In this document: positions 53,073 to 61,464 of the stretch, piece by piece
How the letters are laid out: every line of letters starts with the position of its first letter
Numbering within the stretch: position 1 is the stretch's first letter
Origin: Frateuria_A sp035695185
GTDB taxonomy: Bacteria > Pseudomonadota > Gammaproteobacteria > Xanthomonadales > Rhodanobacteraceae
Length of the DNA stretch: 64,000 nt
Assembly (NCBI RefSeq): GCF_035695185.1
Contig: NZ_DASSES010000219.1
Span: 1 to 64,000, forward strand
Direction: 5' to 3'
Made by a program: the position numbers and the translations under genes
The notes under the pieces: model-generated
Told to the model about the DNA's origin: nothing
Seen by the model: the letters and a program-made list of their open reading frames with translations, nothing else
Databases searched by the model: none

Positions 53073-53846
53073 TCAGCTGCCTTTTTCGAGCAGCTTCAGC
53101 AGCTTGTCCGGCGGCACGTAGCCACCCAGCACCATGCCATCGGGACCCACGATCATCGGCGTCCCGGTCACGCCCAGTTTCACGCCCAGGTCGAACTCGT
53201 CCTTGACCGGATTGGGGCAGTCGGCCGCCTTGGGCGCCTTGCCCTGCTTGGCCGCGGTGAAGGCGGCCTTGCGGTCGGCGGCGCACCAGACCGAGACCAT
53301 CTCCTTGTAGGTGTTGGTGGGGAGGCCGGCGGTGTCGGTCACGCCCTCGCGGGGCCAGGCCAGGTACTCGACCGCGATGCCTTCCTCGTTGAGCTGCTTG
53401 ATATGCGAATGGAACATGCGGCAGTAGCCGCAGTTGACGTCGGAGAACACGGTAACGGTGTACTTCGGGTGCGGCGGCGCGAACACGATGCGCTGCGACG
53501 CCGGCACCTTGGCCAGCTGGGCCTTGCGGAAGCCCGCCCAGGCGCGATCGCTGAGGTTTTCCTTCGCGCCGAGATCGACCACGTCGCCGTTGAGCATGTA
53601 CTTGCCGTCGGTGCTGACGTAGACCAGCTGCCCCGAGGCGATGACCTGGTAGAAACCCGGCAGCGGCGAGGGGGCGATTTCGTCGAACCGCACGCCGGGG
53701 GCAAGGTTCTTCAGGGCAGTGCGCACCACCTGCACGGTGGCCGGATCGGTCGCGCTGCCGGGGGCGACGCCGTCCTGCTGATCGGCGGCACAGGCGGCGA
53801 GCGCGAAGGTGCCGGCGAGCAGCGCGGCGGAAAGCTTCTTGAACAT
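53073..53846 (-). CDS. dsbC: DsbC-family disulfide isomerase (possible lipoprotein)
   Basis: 257 residues from MFKKLSAALLAGTFALAACA. N-terminal dimerisation domain (about 40-110), then a thioredoxin domain with SDVNCGYCRMFHSHI (CGYC) and the cis-Pro turn GVTGTPMIVGPDG. It corrects wrong disulfides in the periplasm. The signal sequence ends ALAAC, a fair lipobox, so the protein may be a lipid-anchored isomerase rather than soluble. Between xerD (upstream) and purL. Confidence 0.9.
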   Translation of the reverse strand: MFKKLSAALLAGTFALAACAADQQDGVAPGSATDPATVQVVRTALKNLAPGVRFDEIAPSPLPGFYQVIASGQLVYVSTDGKYMLNGDVVDLGAKENLSDRAWAGFRKAQLAKVPASQRIVFAPPHPKYTVTVFSDVNCGYCRMFHSHIKQLNEEGIAVEYLAWPREGVTDTAGLPTNTYKEMVSVWCAADRKAAFTAAKQGKAPKAADCPNPVKDEFDLGVKLGVTGTPMIVGPDGMVLGGYVPPDKLLKLLEKGS

Positions 53847-53989
53847 CGGGAACCTCGTGGCCGCGTGTGGGGAAGCGGCGGTCGGGGCCGATTCTGGCAC
53901 AGCGGCGTTAGCGGCAAGTGTGCGCGCCATGCCGGTGCGGCCGGCCGGGCGGTCCGACCCGGTACCGACCGTCGCGCCCAGGGATCGAC

Positions 53990-54901
53990 TCAGCCGCGCG
54001 GGTGGTGGCGCGCGTGCAGGCGCTTGAGCCCTTCCTTCGCCACCAGGGTGTAGATCTGGGTGGTGCTCAGCGAGGCATGCCCCAGCAGCAGCTGCAGTGC
54101 GCGCAGATCGGCGCCGTGGTTGAGCAGGTGGGTGGCGAAGGAATGGCGCAGCACGTGCGGGGAGATGCGCTTGCCCTCGATGCCGACGGCCAGCGCATGG
54201 CGCTTGACCAGCGTCCAGAACATCTGCCGCGTCATGCCCTCGCCGCGCCGGCTGAGGAACAGCGCCGCCGGCTGGCGCCCCTGGGCGAGCTGCGGCCGCG
54301 CGCCGGCGAGATAGGCCTCGATATGCTCCAGCGCGACCTCGCCAACCGGCACCAGCCGGTCCTTGCCGCCCTTGCCGGTAATGCGCAGCACGCCCTGGCG
54401 GGTGTTGAGCGCGGCCAGCGGCAGCTCCACCAGTTCGGACACGCGCAGGCCGGAGGCGTACATCAGTTCCAGCATCGCGCGGTCGCGCAGCCCCAGCGTG
54501 GTGGTCACGTCGGGCGCGGCCAACAGCGCTTCGATCTCGCGCTCGGCCAGCGCCTTGGGCAGGCCGCGCGGCATGCGCGGGCGCTCGATCAGCAGGGTCG
54601 GGTCCTCGAAACCCGGCGTGTCGCGCGCGAGCTGGCCGTAATAGCGGCGGAACGCGGACTGGCGCCGCGCCATCGAACGCACCGCGGCGCCCTGGCTGCC
54701 GTGGAAGGCCGACAGGTCCTCGCGCCGCGCGGTCTGGAGGTTGCGCCCGCGCGCGGCGAGCCAGCGCGCGAGTCCTTCCAGGTCCTGCCGGTACGCTTCG
54801 AGGGTGCGATCGGCCAGGCCGTCTTCGGACCAGACCCGCTCGAGGAAGGCGGCAATGCTGCGCTGGTCGGCTTCGGCGATACTTGCGCTCTTTTCCTGCA
54901 T
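53990..54901 (-). CDS. xerD: Tyrosine recombinase XerD
   Basis: 303 residues from MQEKSASIAEADQRSIAAFL; an upstream in-frame extension of 22 codons is not conserved. N-terminal SAM-like core-binding domain (about 15-95), then the catalytic domain with Arg in SGLRVSEL, Lys in GKGGKDRLVPV, HVLRHSFATHLL (His-x-x-Arg), LGHASLSTTQ and Tyr in IYTLV. With XerC it resolves chromosome dimers at dif. The divergent RDD gene starts 47 bases away. Confidence 0.95.
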   Translation of the reverse strand: MQEKSASIAEADQRSIAAFLERVWSEDGLADRTLEAYRQDLEGLARWLAARGRNLQTARREDLSAFHGSQGAAVRSMARRQSAFRRYYGQLARDTPGFEDPTLLIERPRMPRGLPKALAEREIEALLAAPDVTTTLGLRDRAMLELMYASGLRVSELVELPLAALNTRQGVLRITGKGGKDRLVPVGEVALEHIEAYLAGARPQLAQGRQPAALFLSRRGEGMTRQMFWTLVKRHALAVGIEGKRISPHVLRHSFATHLLNHGADLRALQLLLGHASLSTTQIYTLVAKEGLKRLHARHHPRG

Positions 54902-54947
54902 GCGCAGATGCTCGCCGCGCTTCGCGACGGGCGCAAGCGAAACGCCG

Positions 54948-55451
54948 ATGACCCGATCGCACGACAACGCTTCGATTTCCTGTCCGCTGTGGCGCCGCCT
55001 GGCCGCGCTGGTCTACGACCTGCTCGCGGTGGTAGCCATCGTGATGGTCGTGGGCCTGCTGTGCCAGCTCGCCACCGGCGGCCAGGTGGTGGCCGCCGGC
55101 GCGCACGCCACGATTGCCTGGTGGTACCAGCCGCTGCAGGGCCTGGTGGTGGGCGCGTACTTCGGCGTCTCCTGGTGGCGCGGCGGGCAGACGCTGGGCA
55201 TGCGGCCCTGGCACATCCGCGTGGTCGGCACCGATGGCGGCAGGGTGTCGCCGGGACAGGCGCTTGGGCGGGTGGTCGTGGCTGCGTTGCCGTTGCTCCT
55301 GCTCGCCCTGGCACCCTGGCTTGGCCTGCGCGGCGCGGTGTGGGCGGTGCTCGCCGGCTGGGCGCTGTGCTTCGCCCCGGCGTTGTTCGATCCGCGCCGC
55401 CGCGCCCTGCACGACCTGGCCGCGGGCACCGAACTGCACCGGATCGGCTAG
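54948..55451 (+). CDS. RDD-family membrane protein
   Basis: 167 residues from MTRSHDNASISCPLWRRLAA. The RDD signature (Arg then Asp-Asp pattern) appears as LWRRLAALVYDLLAV and the later WWRGGQTLGMRPWHIRVV and FDPRRRALHDLAAGTELHRI. Three to four hydrophobic helices. Function in the membrane unknown for most members. Divergent from xerD; the start is chosen as the first Met before the family motif. Confidence 0.85.
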   Translation: MTRSHDNASISCPLWRRLAALVYDLLAVVAIVMVVGLLCQLATGGQVVAAGAHATIAWWYQPLQGLVVGAYFGVSWWRGGQTLGMRPWHIRVVGTDGGRVSPGQALGRVVVAALPLLLLALAPWLGLRGAVWAVLAGWALCFAPALFDPRRRALHDLAAGTELHRIG

Positions 55452-55494
55452 CCGTTTCACACCCACGCCGGCCGCGCTTGCTGTACAAGGACGC

Positions 55495-56244
55495 ATGGCC
55501 GCCTCCGCCCCCGTCCGCAACGATGCCGAACTGCTCCGCGTCAACCGCGGTTTCTACGAAGCGCTGTGGGCGCAGGCGCAGCTGGTCGATCCCGAACGCT
55601 TCAACACCTGGCCGCTGCTGCGCGAACTGGTCGCGACCGCGCCGCGCCGGCTGGAAGTCGCGCCCGGCCTGCGTCCCCGCCTGCCGCTGGACGGCACCTG
55701 CTTCGTCGACCTGAGCCACGCGGCATTGCGGCAATTGCGCGCACGGGGCGCCTGTGCACTGCACGGCATGATCGGTGCCCTGCCCTGCGCCGACGCGCGG
55801 TTCGACCTGGTGTGCGCATTCGACATCCTCGAGCACGTGGCCGACGACGAGGCTGCCCTGCACGAACTCGCGCGCGTGGCCGCACCGGGCGCGACGCTGC
55901 TGCTGTCGGTGCCCCTGCACGCCGATGCCTGGACCGCGTTCGACGAATTCGTCGGGCATTGCCGACGCTACGAACCCGCCGCGATCGAGGCCAAGCTCGC
56001 CGCGCACGGGTTCGTGCTGGAGCGCAGCGCGATCTACGGCATGCAGCCGAAATCCTCGCGGCTGCTGGATCTGGGCCAGTGGTTCCTGACGCACCAGCGC
56101 GAGCGCGCGATGTGGTGGTACAACCACGTGTTCATGCCGCTCGGGCTGAGGTTCCAGAAGCCGTTGCAGTGGCGCGAGGGATTGTCCGACGTCGAGGGGG
56201 TGGACGAGGTGTTGCTGGTTTGCCGGCGCGACGCAGGGGCCTGA
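55495..56244 (+). CDS. SAM-dependent methyltransferase
   Basis: 249 residues from MAASAPVRNDAELLRVNRGF; CAAGGACGC precedes the ATG. The fold's motif FVDLSHAALRQL replaces the usual Gly-rich motif I, followed by GALPCADARFDLVCAFDILEHVADDEAALHELARVAAPGATLLLSVP, typical of the Methyltransf_11 group. The N-terminal 70 residues have no clear counterpart. Substrate unknown. 43 bases after the RDD gene. Confidence 0.85.
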   Translation: MAASAPVRNDAELLRVNRGFYEALWAQAQLVDPERFNTWPLLRELVATAPRRLEVAPGLRPRLPLDGTCFVDLSHAALRQLRARGACALHGMIGALPCADARFDLVCAFDILEHVADDEAALHELARVAAPGATLLLSVPLHADAWTAFDEFVGHCRRYEPAAIEAKLAAHGFVLERSAIYGMQPKSSRLLDLGQWFLTHQRERAMWWYNHVFMPLGLRFQKPLQWREGLSDVEGVDEVLLVCRRDAGA

Positions 56245-56251
56245 GGCTGGC

Positions 56252-56292
56252 GTTTCGACTGCGCCCTTCGGGCTACGCTCAGCGCGAACGGC
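56252..56292 (+). repeat. Single copy of the TTCGACT...GCGAACGG dispersed element
   Basis: TTTCGACTGCGCCCTTCG then GGCTACGCTCAGCGCGAACGG, just after the methyltransferase stop. It matches the outer arms of the inverted pair at 23714-23805, differing at a few positions. A CCCTTCGGG inner palindrome sits at its centre. Single here, paired there. Confidence 0.7.
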
Positions 56293-56388
56293 TCCTCGAT
56301 CGTGCGCACCGTCGGAGGCGCCTTGACGCGCCGCACCATTTCCCGCGCAAAGCCACTAGAATGTCGCTTTGCCCCTCTTCCAGCAGCC

Positions 56389-57630
56389 ATGCTCTACCAA
56401 CTCCACGAATGGCAGCGCGCCTTCATGGGCCCGATGAGCTACTTCGCGCAGGCCAGCGCGAAGATGTTCAGCGAACCAGGCAGCCTGCTCGCGCAGTGGC
56501 CGGGCGCGGCACGCTGGGCGGCCGGCTGCGAGCTCATGTACCGGCTGGGCAAGGACTACGAGAAGCCGGCGTTCGGCATCCACGAGATCCAGGCCGGCGG
56601 GCACACCGTGGCCGTGGTGGAGCAGACCGCGCTCGACCTGCCGTTCTGCCAGCTCAAGCGCTTCAAGCGCTACAGCGACGACCCGACCGTGATCGAGGCG
56701 ATGCGCCGCCAGCCGGTGGTGCTGGTGGTGGCGCCGCTGTCCGGCCATCACGCCACCCTGCTGCGAGACACCGTGCGCACGCTGCTGCGCGACCACAAGG
56801 TCTACGTCACCGACTGGGTGGACGCGCGCATGGTGCCGGCGGAAGCGGGCATGTTCCGGCTGGACGACTACGTCGCCTACGTCGAACGCTTCATCCGCCA
56901 CATCGGTGCCGACCGGCTGCACGTGATCTCGGTGTGCCAGCCGACGGTGCCGGTCCTGGCCGCGGTGTCGCTGATGGCCGCACGCGGCGAGCCGACGCCA
57001 TGCAGCCTGGTGATGATGGGTGGGCCGATCGACCCCCGGCGCAGCCCCACGCGCGTCAACGACCTCGCCACGACCCAGCCGCTTTCCTGGTTCGAGGCCA
57101 ACCTGATCCATACGGTGCCCGCCAACTATCCGGGCCGCGGGCGCCGGGTGTATCCGGGCTTCCTCCAGCACGCCGGCTTCGTGGCCATGAACCCCGGCCG
57201 GCACCTCACGTCGCACTGGGACTACTACCTCGACCTGCTGCGTGGCGATCTGGACGACGCCGAGGCGCACCGGCGCTTCTACGACGAATACAACGCAGTG
57301 CTGGACATGCCGGCCGGCTACTACCTGGACACGATCGACACGGTGTTCCAGCAATGCCTGCTGCCGCGCGGGCTGTGGGAGGTGGCCGGCGAGCGCGTCG
57401 ATCCCGGCGCCATCACCCGCAGTGCCCTGCTGACCATCGAGGGCGAGCTGGACGACATCTCCGGCCTGGGCCAGACCGAGGCAGCCCACGGGCTGTGCAC
57501 CGGCATTCCGGCCGGCCGCCGCGCACACCGGGTGGTCGAGGGGGCCGGCCACTACGGCATCTTCAGTGGCCGGCGCTGGCGCGAGCTGGTCTACCCGCAG
57601 GTGCGCGACTTCATCCGCGGCGCCGCCTGA
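56389..57630 (+). CDS. phaZ: Intracellular polyhydroxyalkanoate depolymerase
   Basis: 413 residues from MLYQLHEWQRAFMGPMSYFA; CAGCAGCC precedes the ATG. Alpha/beta-hydrolase fold with PVVLVVAPLSGHHATLLRDTVRTLL, the nucleophile elbow ISVCQPTVPVL with Cys in the usual Ser position, LTIEGELDDISGLGQ (acid) and VEGAGHYGIFSGRRW (His). This is the cytosolic PhaZ type that degrades native PHB granules. No PHA synthase or phasin gene is in the window. Confidence 0.9.
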   Translation: MLYQLHEWQRAFMGPMSYFAQASAKMFSEPGSLLAQWPGAARWAAGCELMYRLGKDYEKPAFGIHEIQAGGHTVAVVEQTALDLPFCQLKRFKRYSDDPTVIEAMRRQPVVLVVAPLSGHHATLLRDTVRTLLRDHKVYVTDWVDARMVPAEAGMFRLDDYVAYVERFIRHIGADRLHVISVCQPTVPVLAAVSLMAARGEPTPCSLVMMGGPIDPRRSPTRVNDLATTQPLSWFEANLIHTVPANYPGRGRRVYPGFLQHAGFVAMNPGRHLTSHWDYYLDLLRGDLDDAEAHRRFYDEYNAVLDMPAGYYLDTIDTVFQQCLLPRGLWEVAGERVDPGAITRSALLTIEGELDDISGLGQTEAAHGLCTGIPAGRRAHRVVEGAGHYGIFSGRRWRELVYPQVRDFIRGAA

Positions 57631-57799
57631 GGCCCGCCATCCGACGTCGCGGGCCAGCGTGTCGAAGTCGTACAACGTCGAGTGCCCCTGCCGGCCACGT
57701 GGCCGCGGCACGCCCTGATCCGTACGCGATGGCCAGGGACGGCGTAGCGGCAGGCTTCATCATGAACGTCCCTTTCCGCCAGGAAGGCCCGGTCCAGCC

Positions 57800-58816
57800 T
57801 CAGCCGCCGAAGAAGCCGGCGAAGGCCCGCACCGTGCGGTCGATACCGGCATCGTCCACGTCCAGGTGCGTGACCAGGCGCAGCGTCGGCAGGTAGCCGA
57901 TGCTGATGCGGATACCGGCGGCGCGCAGGTGCGCATCCAGGTCGCGGAGGGATTCGGCCGGCACTTCGACGAACACCATGTTGGTGTGCTGGCCGAGCAG
58001 GCGCAGGCCGGGCACGGCCTCGAGCTGGCGCGCCAGCCGGGCGGCGCGGGCATGGTCGTCCGCCAGCCGCGCGACGTGATGGTCGAGCGCATGGAGGCCG
58101 GCCGCCGCGAGCATGCCGGCCTGGCGCCAGCCACCCCCGGTCACCTTGCGCCAGCGCCGCGCCTTGTCTATCAGCGCCGCCGACCCCACCAGCACCGAGC
58201 CGACCGGCGCGCCGAGCCCCTTGGACAGGCACACCGACACGCTGTCGAAGTGTTGCGCGATCTCCCGCGCCGGCACGCCGGCGGCGACCGCCGCGTTGTA
58301 CAGGCGGGCGCCGTCGAGGTGGAAGGCCAGGCCGTGCTCGCGGGCGAAGTCGTGTGCGGAACGCAGGTAATCCATCGGCAGTACGCGGCCGTGCCAGGTG
58401 TTTTCCAGGGCGAGCAGGCGCGTGCGTGCAAAATGCGGATCGACCGGCTTGATCGCCGCCGCGACCCGGTCCAGCGGGAGCGAGCCATCGGCGTCCTGCA
58501 CGATGGGCTGGGGCTGGATGGAACCCAGCACCGCCGCGCCGCCGCCTTCGAACTTGTAGGTGTGCGCGTCCATTCCGACGATGTACTCGTCGCCGCGTTC
58601 GCAGTGCGACATCAGCGCCAGCAGGTTCGACTGGGTGCCGCTGGGGACGAACAGGCCTGCCGCGAAGCCGAGTTCGTCGGCGAGGCGCTGCTGCAGCGTG
58701 TTGACGGTCGGGTCCTCGCCGTAGACGTCGTCGCCCACCGGCGCATCCAGCATCGCCGCGCGCATGGCGGGCGTGGGCCTGGTTACCGTATCGCTGCGCA
58801 GGTCGACCCAGTCCAC
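57800..58816 (-). CDS. ltaE: Low-specificity L-threonine aldolase
   Basis: 338 residues. I chose the GTG at 58816, giving DWVDLRSDTVTRPTPAMR after the initiator, because GAGG lies six bases upstream; earlier in-frame codons lack support. PLP enzyme splitting threonine to glycine and acetaldehyde. Landmarks: GEDPTVNTLQ, PSGTQSNLLALMSH, ENTWHGRVLP, HLDGARLYNA and PLP lysine in VCLSKGLGAPVGS. Alone on this strand between the convergent PHA depolymerase and tRNA-Lys. Confidence 0.93.
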   Translation of the reverse strand: MDWVDLRSDTVTRPTPAMRAAMLDAPVGDDVYGEDPTVNTLQQRLADELGFAAGLFVPSGTQSNLLALMSHCERGDEYIVGMDAHTYKFEGGGAAVLGSIQPQPIVQDADGSLPLDRVAAAIKPVDPHFARTRLLALENTWHGRVLPMDYLRSAHDFAREHGLAFHLDGARLYNAAVAAGVPAREIAQHFDSVSVCLSKGLGAPVGSVLVGSAALIDKARRWRKVTGGGWRQAGMLAAAGLHALDHHVARLADDHARAARLARQLEAVPGLRLLGQHTNMVFVEVPAESLRDLDAHLRAAGIRISIGYLPTLRLVTHLDVDDAGIDRTVRAFAGFFGG

Positions 58817-58887
58817 GTTGCACCTCACCCGTTGCGGCAAAGGAGGGAGCTTGGCGCGGCGTCGGACGGGAGGCAAGCACCCGGCAC

Positions 58888-58910
58888 AAAAAACCCGCGA
58901 CGGGCGCGGG
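58888..58910 (-). terminator. Factor-independent terminator of tRNA-Lys
   Basis: On the minus strand CCCGCG-N5-CGCGGG (six-base-pair stem) is followed by TTTTTTG, just downstream of the tRNA 3' end. It is a standard terminator form. The stem lies 7 bases past the encoded CCA. Confidence 0.8.
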
Positions 58911-58916
58911 TGGGGA

Positions 58917-58992
58917 TGGTGGGTCGTCCGAGACTCGAACTCGGGACCAATAGATTAAAAGTCTACTGCTCTACCAACTGAGCTAACGACCC
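58917..58992 (-). tRNA. tRNA-Lys (UUU)
   Basis: 76 bases. Acceptor GGGTCGT pairs with ACGACCC; D-arm TAGCTCAGTTGGTAGAGCA; anticodon loop CTTTTAA gives UUU; T-arm GAGTTCGAGTC; discriminator A and the CCA end is encoded. The anticodon stem has one G-U pair. Transcribed from a promoter-like sequence 17 bases upstream. Confidence 0.97.
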
Positions 58993-59008
58993 ATCAAGCG
59001 AACGGGGA

Positions 59009-59037
59009 ATTTTAAGGTTTGCGCGCTGGCCGCACAA
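59009..59037 (-). promoter_or_regulatory. Possible promoter of tRNA-Lys
   Basis: Minus strand: TTGTGC, 17 bases, TAAAAT. The -10 hexamer matches five of six consensus bases; the -35 three of six. The bases after the -10 (TCCCCG) are GC-rich like a stringent-control discriminator. Start would be about ten bases before the tRNA. Confidence 0.45.
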
Positions 59038-59134
59038 GCAAAGCGCGCTGCCATGTGGCTGCCCGCAAGTTGGGCATCGGTCCGGTTTCCCTTGGCTGGG
59101 CGCCGGTGAGCTGGAGCCGGCCGGACGGCCGGGC

Positions 59135-59815
59135 TCAGGCGTAGCGGGTGGGATCGGGCAAGCCGGCGGCCCGGAAGCCTTCGGCGCGCAGATGGCAGGC
59201 GTCGCAGTGGCCACAGGCGCGGCCCTGCGCGTCGGCCTGGTAGCAACTGACGGTCTGCGCGAAATCCACGCCCAGGCGCTCGCCCTCGCGGGCGATGTCG
59301 GCCTTGCTCATGCGCATCAGCGGCGCATGGATGCGCAGGCCTGCACCTTCCACACCCGCCCTGGTGGCGACGTTGGCCAGCTGCTCGAAGGCATCGATGA
59401 AGGCGGGCCGGCAGTCGGGATAACCGGAGTAGTCGACCGCGTTGACGCCGCAGAAAATGTCGTTGGCGCCGAGCACTTCGGCCCAACCCAGCGCGATCGA
59501 CAGCATGATGGTGTTGCGCGCAGGCACGTAGGTTACCGGGATGCCCTCGCCGCCTTGCTCGGGTACGTCGATATCGGCGGTGAGCGCGGAGCCGCCGATG
59601 CTGCGCAGGTCCACCTGCACGGTCTTGTGCGCAAGCGCCCCCATCGCGTGGGCCACCCGTTCGGCAGCCTCCAGCTCGGAGCCGTGGCGCTGGCCGTAGG
59701 CGACGCTCAATGCGTGCACCGCGAAACCCTGTTCGCGCGCGATGGCCAGGGTGACGGCCGAGTCCATGCCGCCGGAGACGAGCACGACGGCTTTGCGGGA
59801 AGTGGTTTCGGACAT
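59135..59815 (-). CDS. queC: 7-cyano-7-deazaguanine synthase
   Basis: 226 residues, MSETTSRKAVVLVSGGMDSA. ATP-dependent formation of preQ0 from 7-carboxy-7-deazaguanine and ammonia. PP-loop LVSGGMDSAVTL (9-20), AYGQRHGSEL, PARNTIML, and the zinc cysteines in CGHCDACHLR. AAGGAACCGTCCC precedes the ATG. It comes 100 bases after queE in the same transcript direction, followed by the tRNA-Lys unit. Confidence 0.96.
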   Translation of the reverse strand: MSETTSRKAVVLVSGGMDSAVTLAIAREQGFAVHALSVAYGQRHGSELEAAERVAHAMGALAHKTVQVDLRSIGGSALTADIDVPEQGGEGIPVTYVPARNTIMLSIALGWAEVLGANDIFCGVNAVDYSGYPDCRPAFIDAFEQLANVATRAGVEGAGLRIHAPLMRMSKADIAREGERLGVDFAQTVSCYQADAQGRACGHCDACHLRAEGFRAAGLPDPTRYA

Positions 59816-59884
59816 GGGACGGTTCCTTGCATACGGCCGGTCACCGGCCGGAGAGCGCTCGCGGCGTCACAGGCCACGGCGCGT

Positions 59885-59912
59885 TTCTTCTTCCCCGCAG
59901 ACGGGGAAGAAA
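59885..59912 (-). other. Inverted repeat between queE and queC
   Basis: TTCTTCCCCG and CGGGGAAGAA flank a CAGA loop (10-bp stem) right after the queE stop. No T run follows on either strand, so a terminator is not supported; it may be a processing or attenuator hairpin. A second dyad, CGGCCGGTCACCGGCCG, lies at about 59827-59843. Confidence 0.45.
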
Positions 59913-59915
59913 GCT

Positions 59916-60602
59916 TCAGTGCCCCGCCGCGTCGTTCCAGAGCAGCTTGTGCAACTGCAGCTGGAAGCGCACCGGCAGGCGGTCCTCGATGATCCACTCG
60001 GCCAGCTCGCGGGGTTCCACCGCGCCATGCACGGGCGAGAACAGCACCATGCAGCGGCGGTCGAGCGCATGCTCGGCCACTACGCCGCGTGCCCACTCGT
60101 AATCGGCGCGGCTGGCGATGACGATCTTGACCTGGTCGTGCGGCAACAGGTGGTCGAGGTTGCTCCACAGGTTGCGCGCGCTCTCGCCCGAGTCGGGCGC
60201 CTTCAGGTCCATCACCTTGCGCACGCGCGGATCGACCACCGAGACGTCCAGCGCCCCGGAGGTTTCCAGCGAGACTTCGTAACCGGCATCGCACAGGCGA
60301 CGCAGCAGTAGCACGCAACGCTTCTGCGCCAGCGGCTCGCCACCGGTGACGCAGACGTGGCGCGCGCCATGCCGGGCGACCTCGGCGAGGATGTCGTCGA
60401 TGGCGTGCCACTGGCCGCCATGGAAGGAGTATTCGGTGTCACACCAGACGCAGCGCAGCGGGCAGCCGGTCAGGCGCACGAACACGGTGCGCCAGCCGAT
60501 CGCATCGGCCTCGCCTTGGATCGAATGGAAGATCTCGGTGATGCGCAGGCGTTCGGCCACCGCCGGCACGACGGGCACCGCGCCCGCGTCACTGCCCATC
60601 AC
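59916..60602 (-). CDS. queE: 7-carboxy-7-deazaguanine synthase
   Basis: 228 residues. Radical-SAM enzyme turning carboxytetrahydropterin into carboxydeazaguanine. Cluster motif CPLRCVWCDT; IFHSIQGEADAIGWRTVFVRLTGC before it, HVCVTGGEPLAQKRCVLLL and the C-terminal FQLQLHKLLWNDAAGH after it. The ATG (MMGSDAG) is 7 bases after the cpoB stop, showing an operon with cpoB. Confidence 0.95.
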   Translation of the reverse strand: MMGSDAGAVPVVPAVAERLRITEIFHSIQGEADAIGWRTVFVRLTGCPLRCVWCDTEYSFHGGQWHAIDDILAEVARHGARHVCVTGGEPLAQKRCVLLLRRLCDAGYEVSLETSGALDVSVVDPRVRKVMDLKAPDSGESARNLWSNLDHLLPHDQVKIVIASRADYEWARGVVAEHALDRRCMVLFSPVHGAVEPRELAEWIIEDRLPVRFQLQLHKLLWNDAAGH

Positions 60603-60609
60603 ACGACCC

Positions 60610-61464
60610 TCAGCGGATCGCCGATTGCAGTTGCAGTCGGCGCAGGCGTTCCTGCGCCAGGCTGGCGGCGCGGGAGTTGGGATACTTGCTGGTCACCTGT
60701 TGCAGCGTGGCCTTGCCGGCATCGGTCTGCTTGAGCTCGAGCTGGCTGTAGCCGACCTTGAGCAGCGCGTCGGGCGCCTTCTCGCTCTGCGGGAACTGCG
60801 ACAGCAGGCGCTGGAACGCTTCAAGCGCCACCGGGTAGTTCATCGTCACGTAGTACGACTCGCCCAGCCAGTACCAGGCGTTGGGCGTGAGCGTGTTGTC
60901 GGGGTATTGCTGGATGAAGCTGCGAAAACCGCGCGAGGCCTGCGCATAGTCACCGCCACGCAAGGCCTGGAAGGCGCTGTCGTAGGCAGCCTGCGCGTTG
61001 GCATCGGGTGCCGTGGCGGGCGCACTGCCGCCGCTGGCTGGCGCGCTGGCTGGGGCCTGTGCCGGATTGGCCGGGGTCGCGGCGGCGGCCGCCGAACCGG
61101 CGGATGCCGGAGTGCTGGCCGCGGGATTCGTGCCGGCGCCGTTGCCCTCGAGGCGGCCAAGCCGCGAGTCGAGGTCGACGTACTGCGCCTTGTTCTTCTC
61201 TTCGAGCTGCTGCAGGGTGTGCTGCAGTTCCTCGACCTGGCCCTGCAACTGCTGCACCTGCGCCTGCAGTTGCTGCACCTGGTTGACCAGGCTGGTTCCG
61301 CCCTGGTTCTGCGCCTGCGCCTGTTGCTCCAGCCGCGCCACGCGATCGGCGAGGCTCAGGCGGGAATTCTGTGCCGGGGCCGGAACGGCGACCAGCATGG
61401 CGGACGCAAACGCGCCCGCCATGCCGATCCTGGCCCAGAAACGCTTAGCCAGTGCGGTCTTCAT
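60610..61464 (-). CDS. cpoB: Cell division coordinator CpoB (YbgF)
   Basis: 284 residues from MKTALAKRFWARIGMAGAFA. Signal peptide to about PAPAQ, a coiled coil (about 45-110, LEQQAQAQNQ ... QVQQLQAQVQQLQ), an Ala/Pro-rich linker, and C-terminal TPR repeats (AYDSAFQALRGGDYAQASRGFRSFIQQYP and later). Periplasmic; links the Tol system with PBP1B. The ATG overlaps the pal stop by one base (TAATG). Confidence 0.94.
   Translation of the reverse strand: MKTALAKRFWARIGMAGAFASAMLVAVPAPAQNSRLSLADRVARLEQQAQAQNQGGTSLVNQVQQLQAQVQQLQGQVEELQHTLQQLEEKNKAQYVDLDSRLGRLEGNGAGTNPAASTPASAGSAAAAATPANPAQAPASAPASGGSAPATAPDANAQAAYDSAFQALRGGDYAQASRGFRSFIQQYPDNTLTPNAWYWLGESYYVTMNYPVALEAFQRLLSQFPQSEKAPDALLKVGYSQLELKQTDAGKATLQQVTSKYPNSRAASLAQERLRRLQLQSAIR

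Noticed and set aside
59816..59915. preQ1 riboswitch before queC
   Set aside because: The spacer holds simple inverted repeats. I found neither the short preQ1 aptamer core nor its adenine-rich tail.
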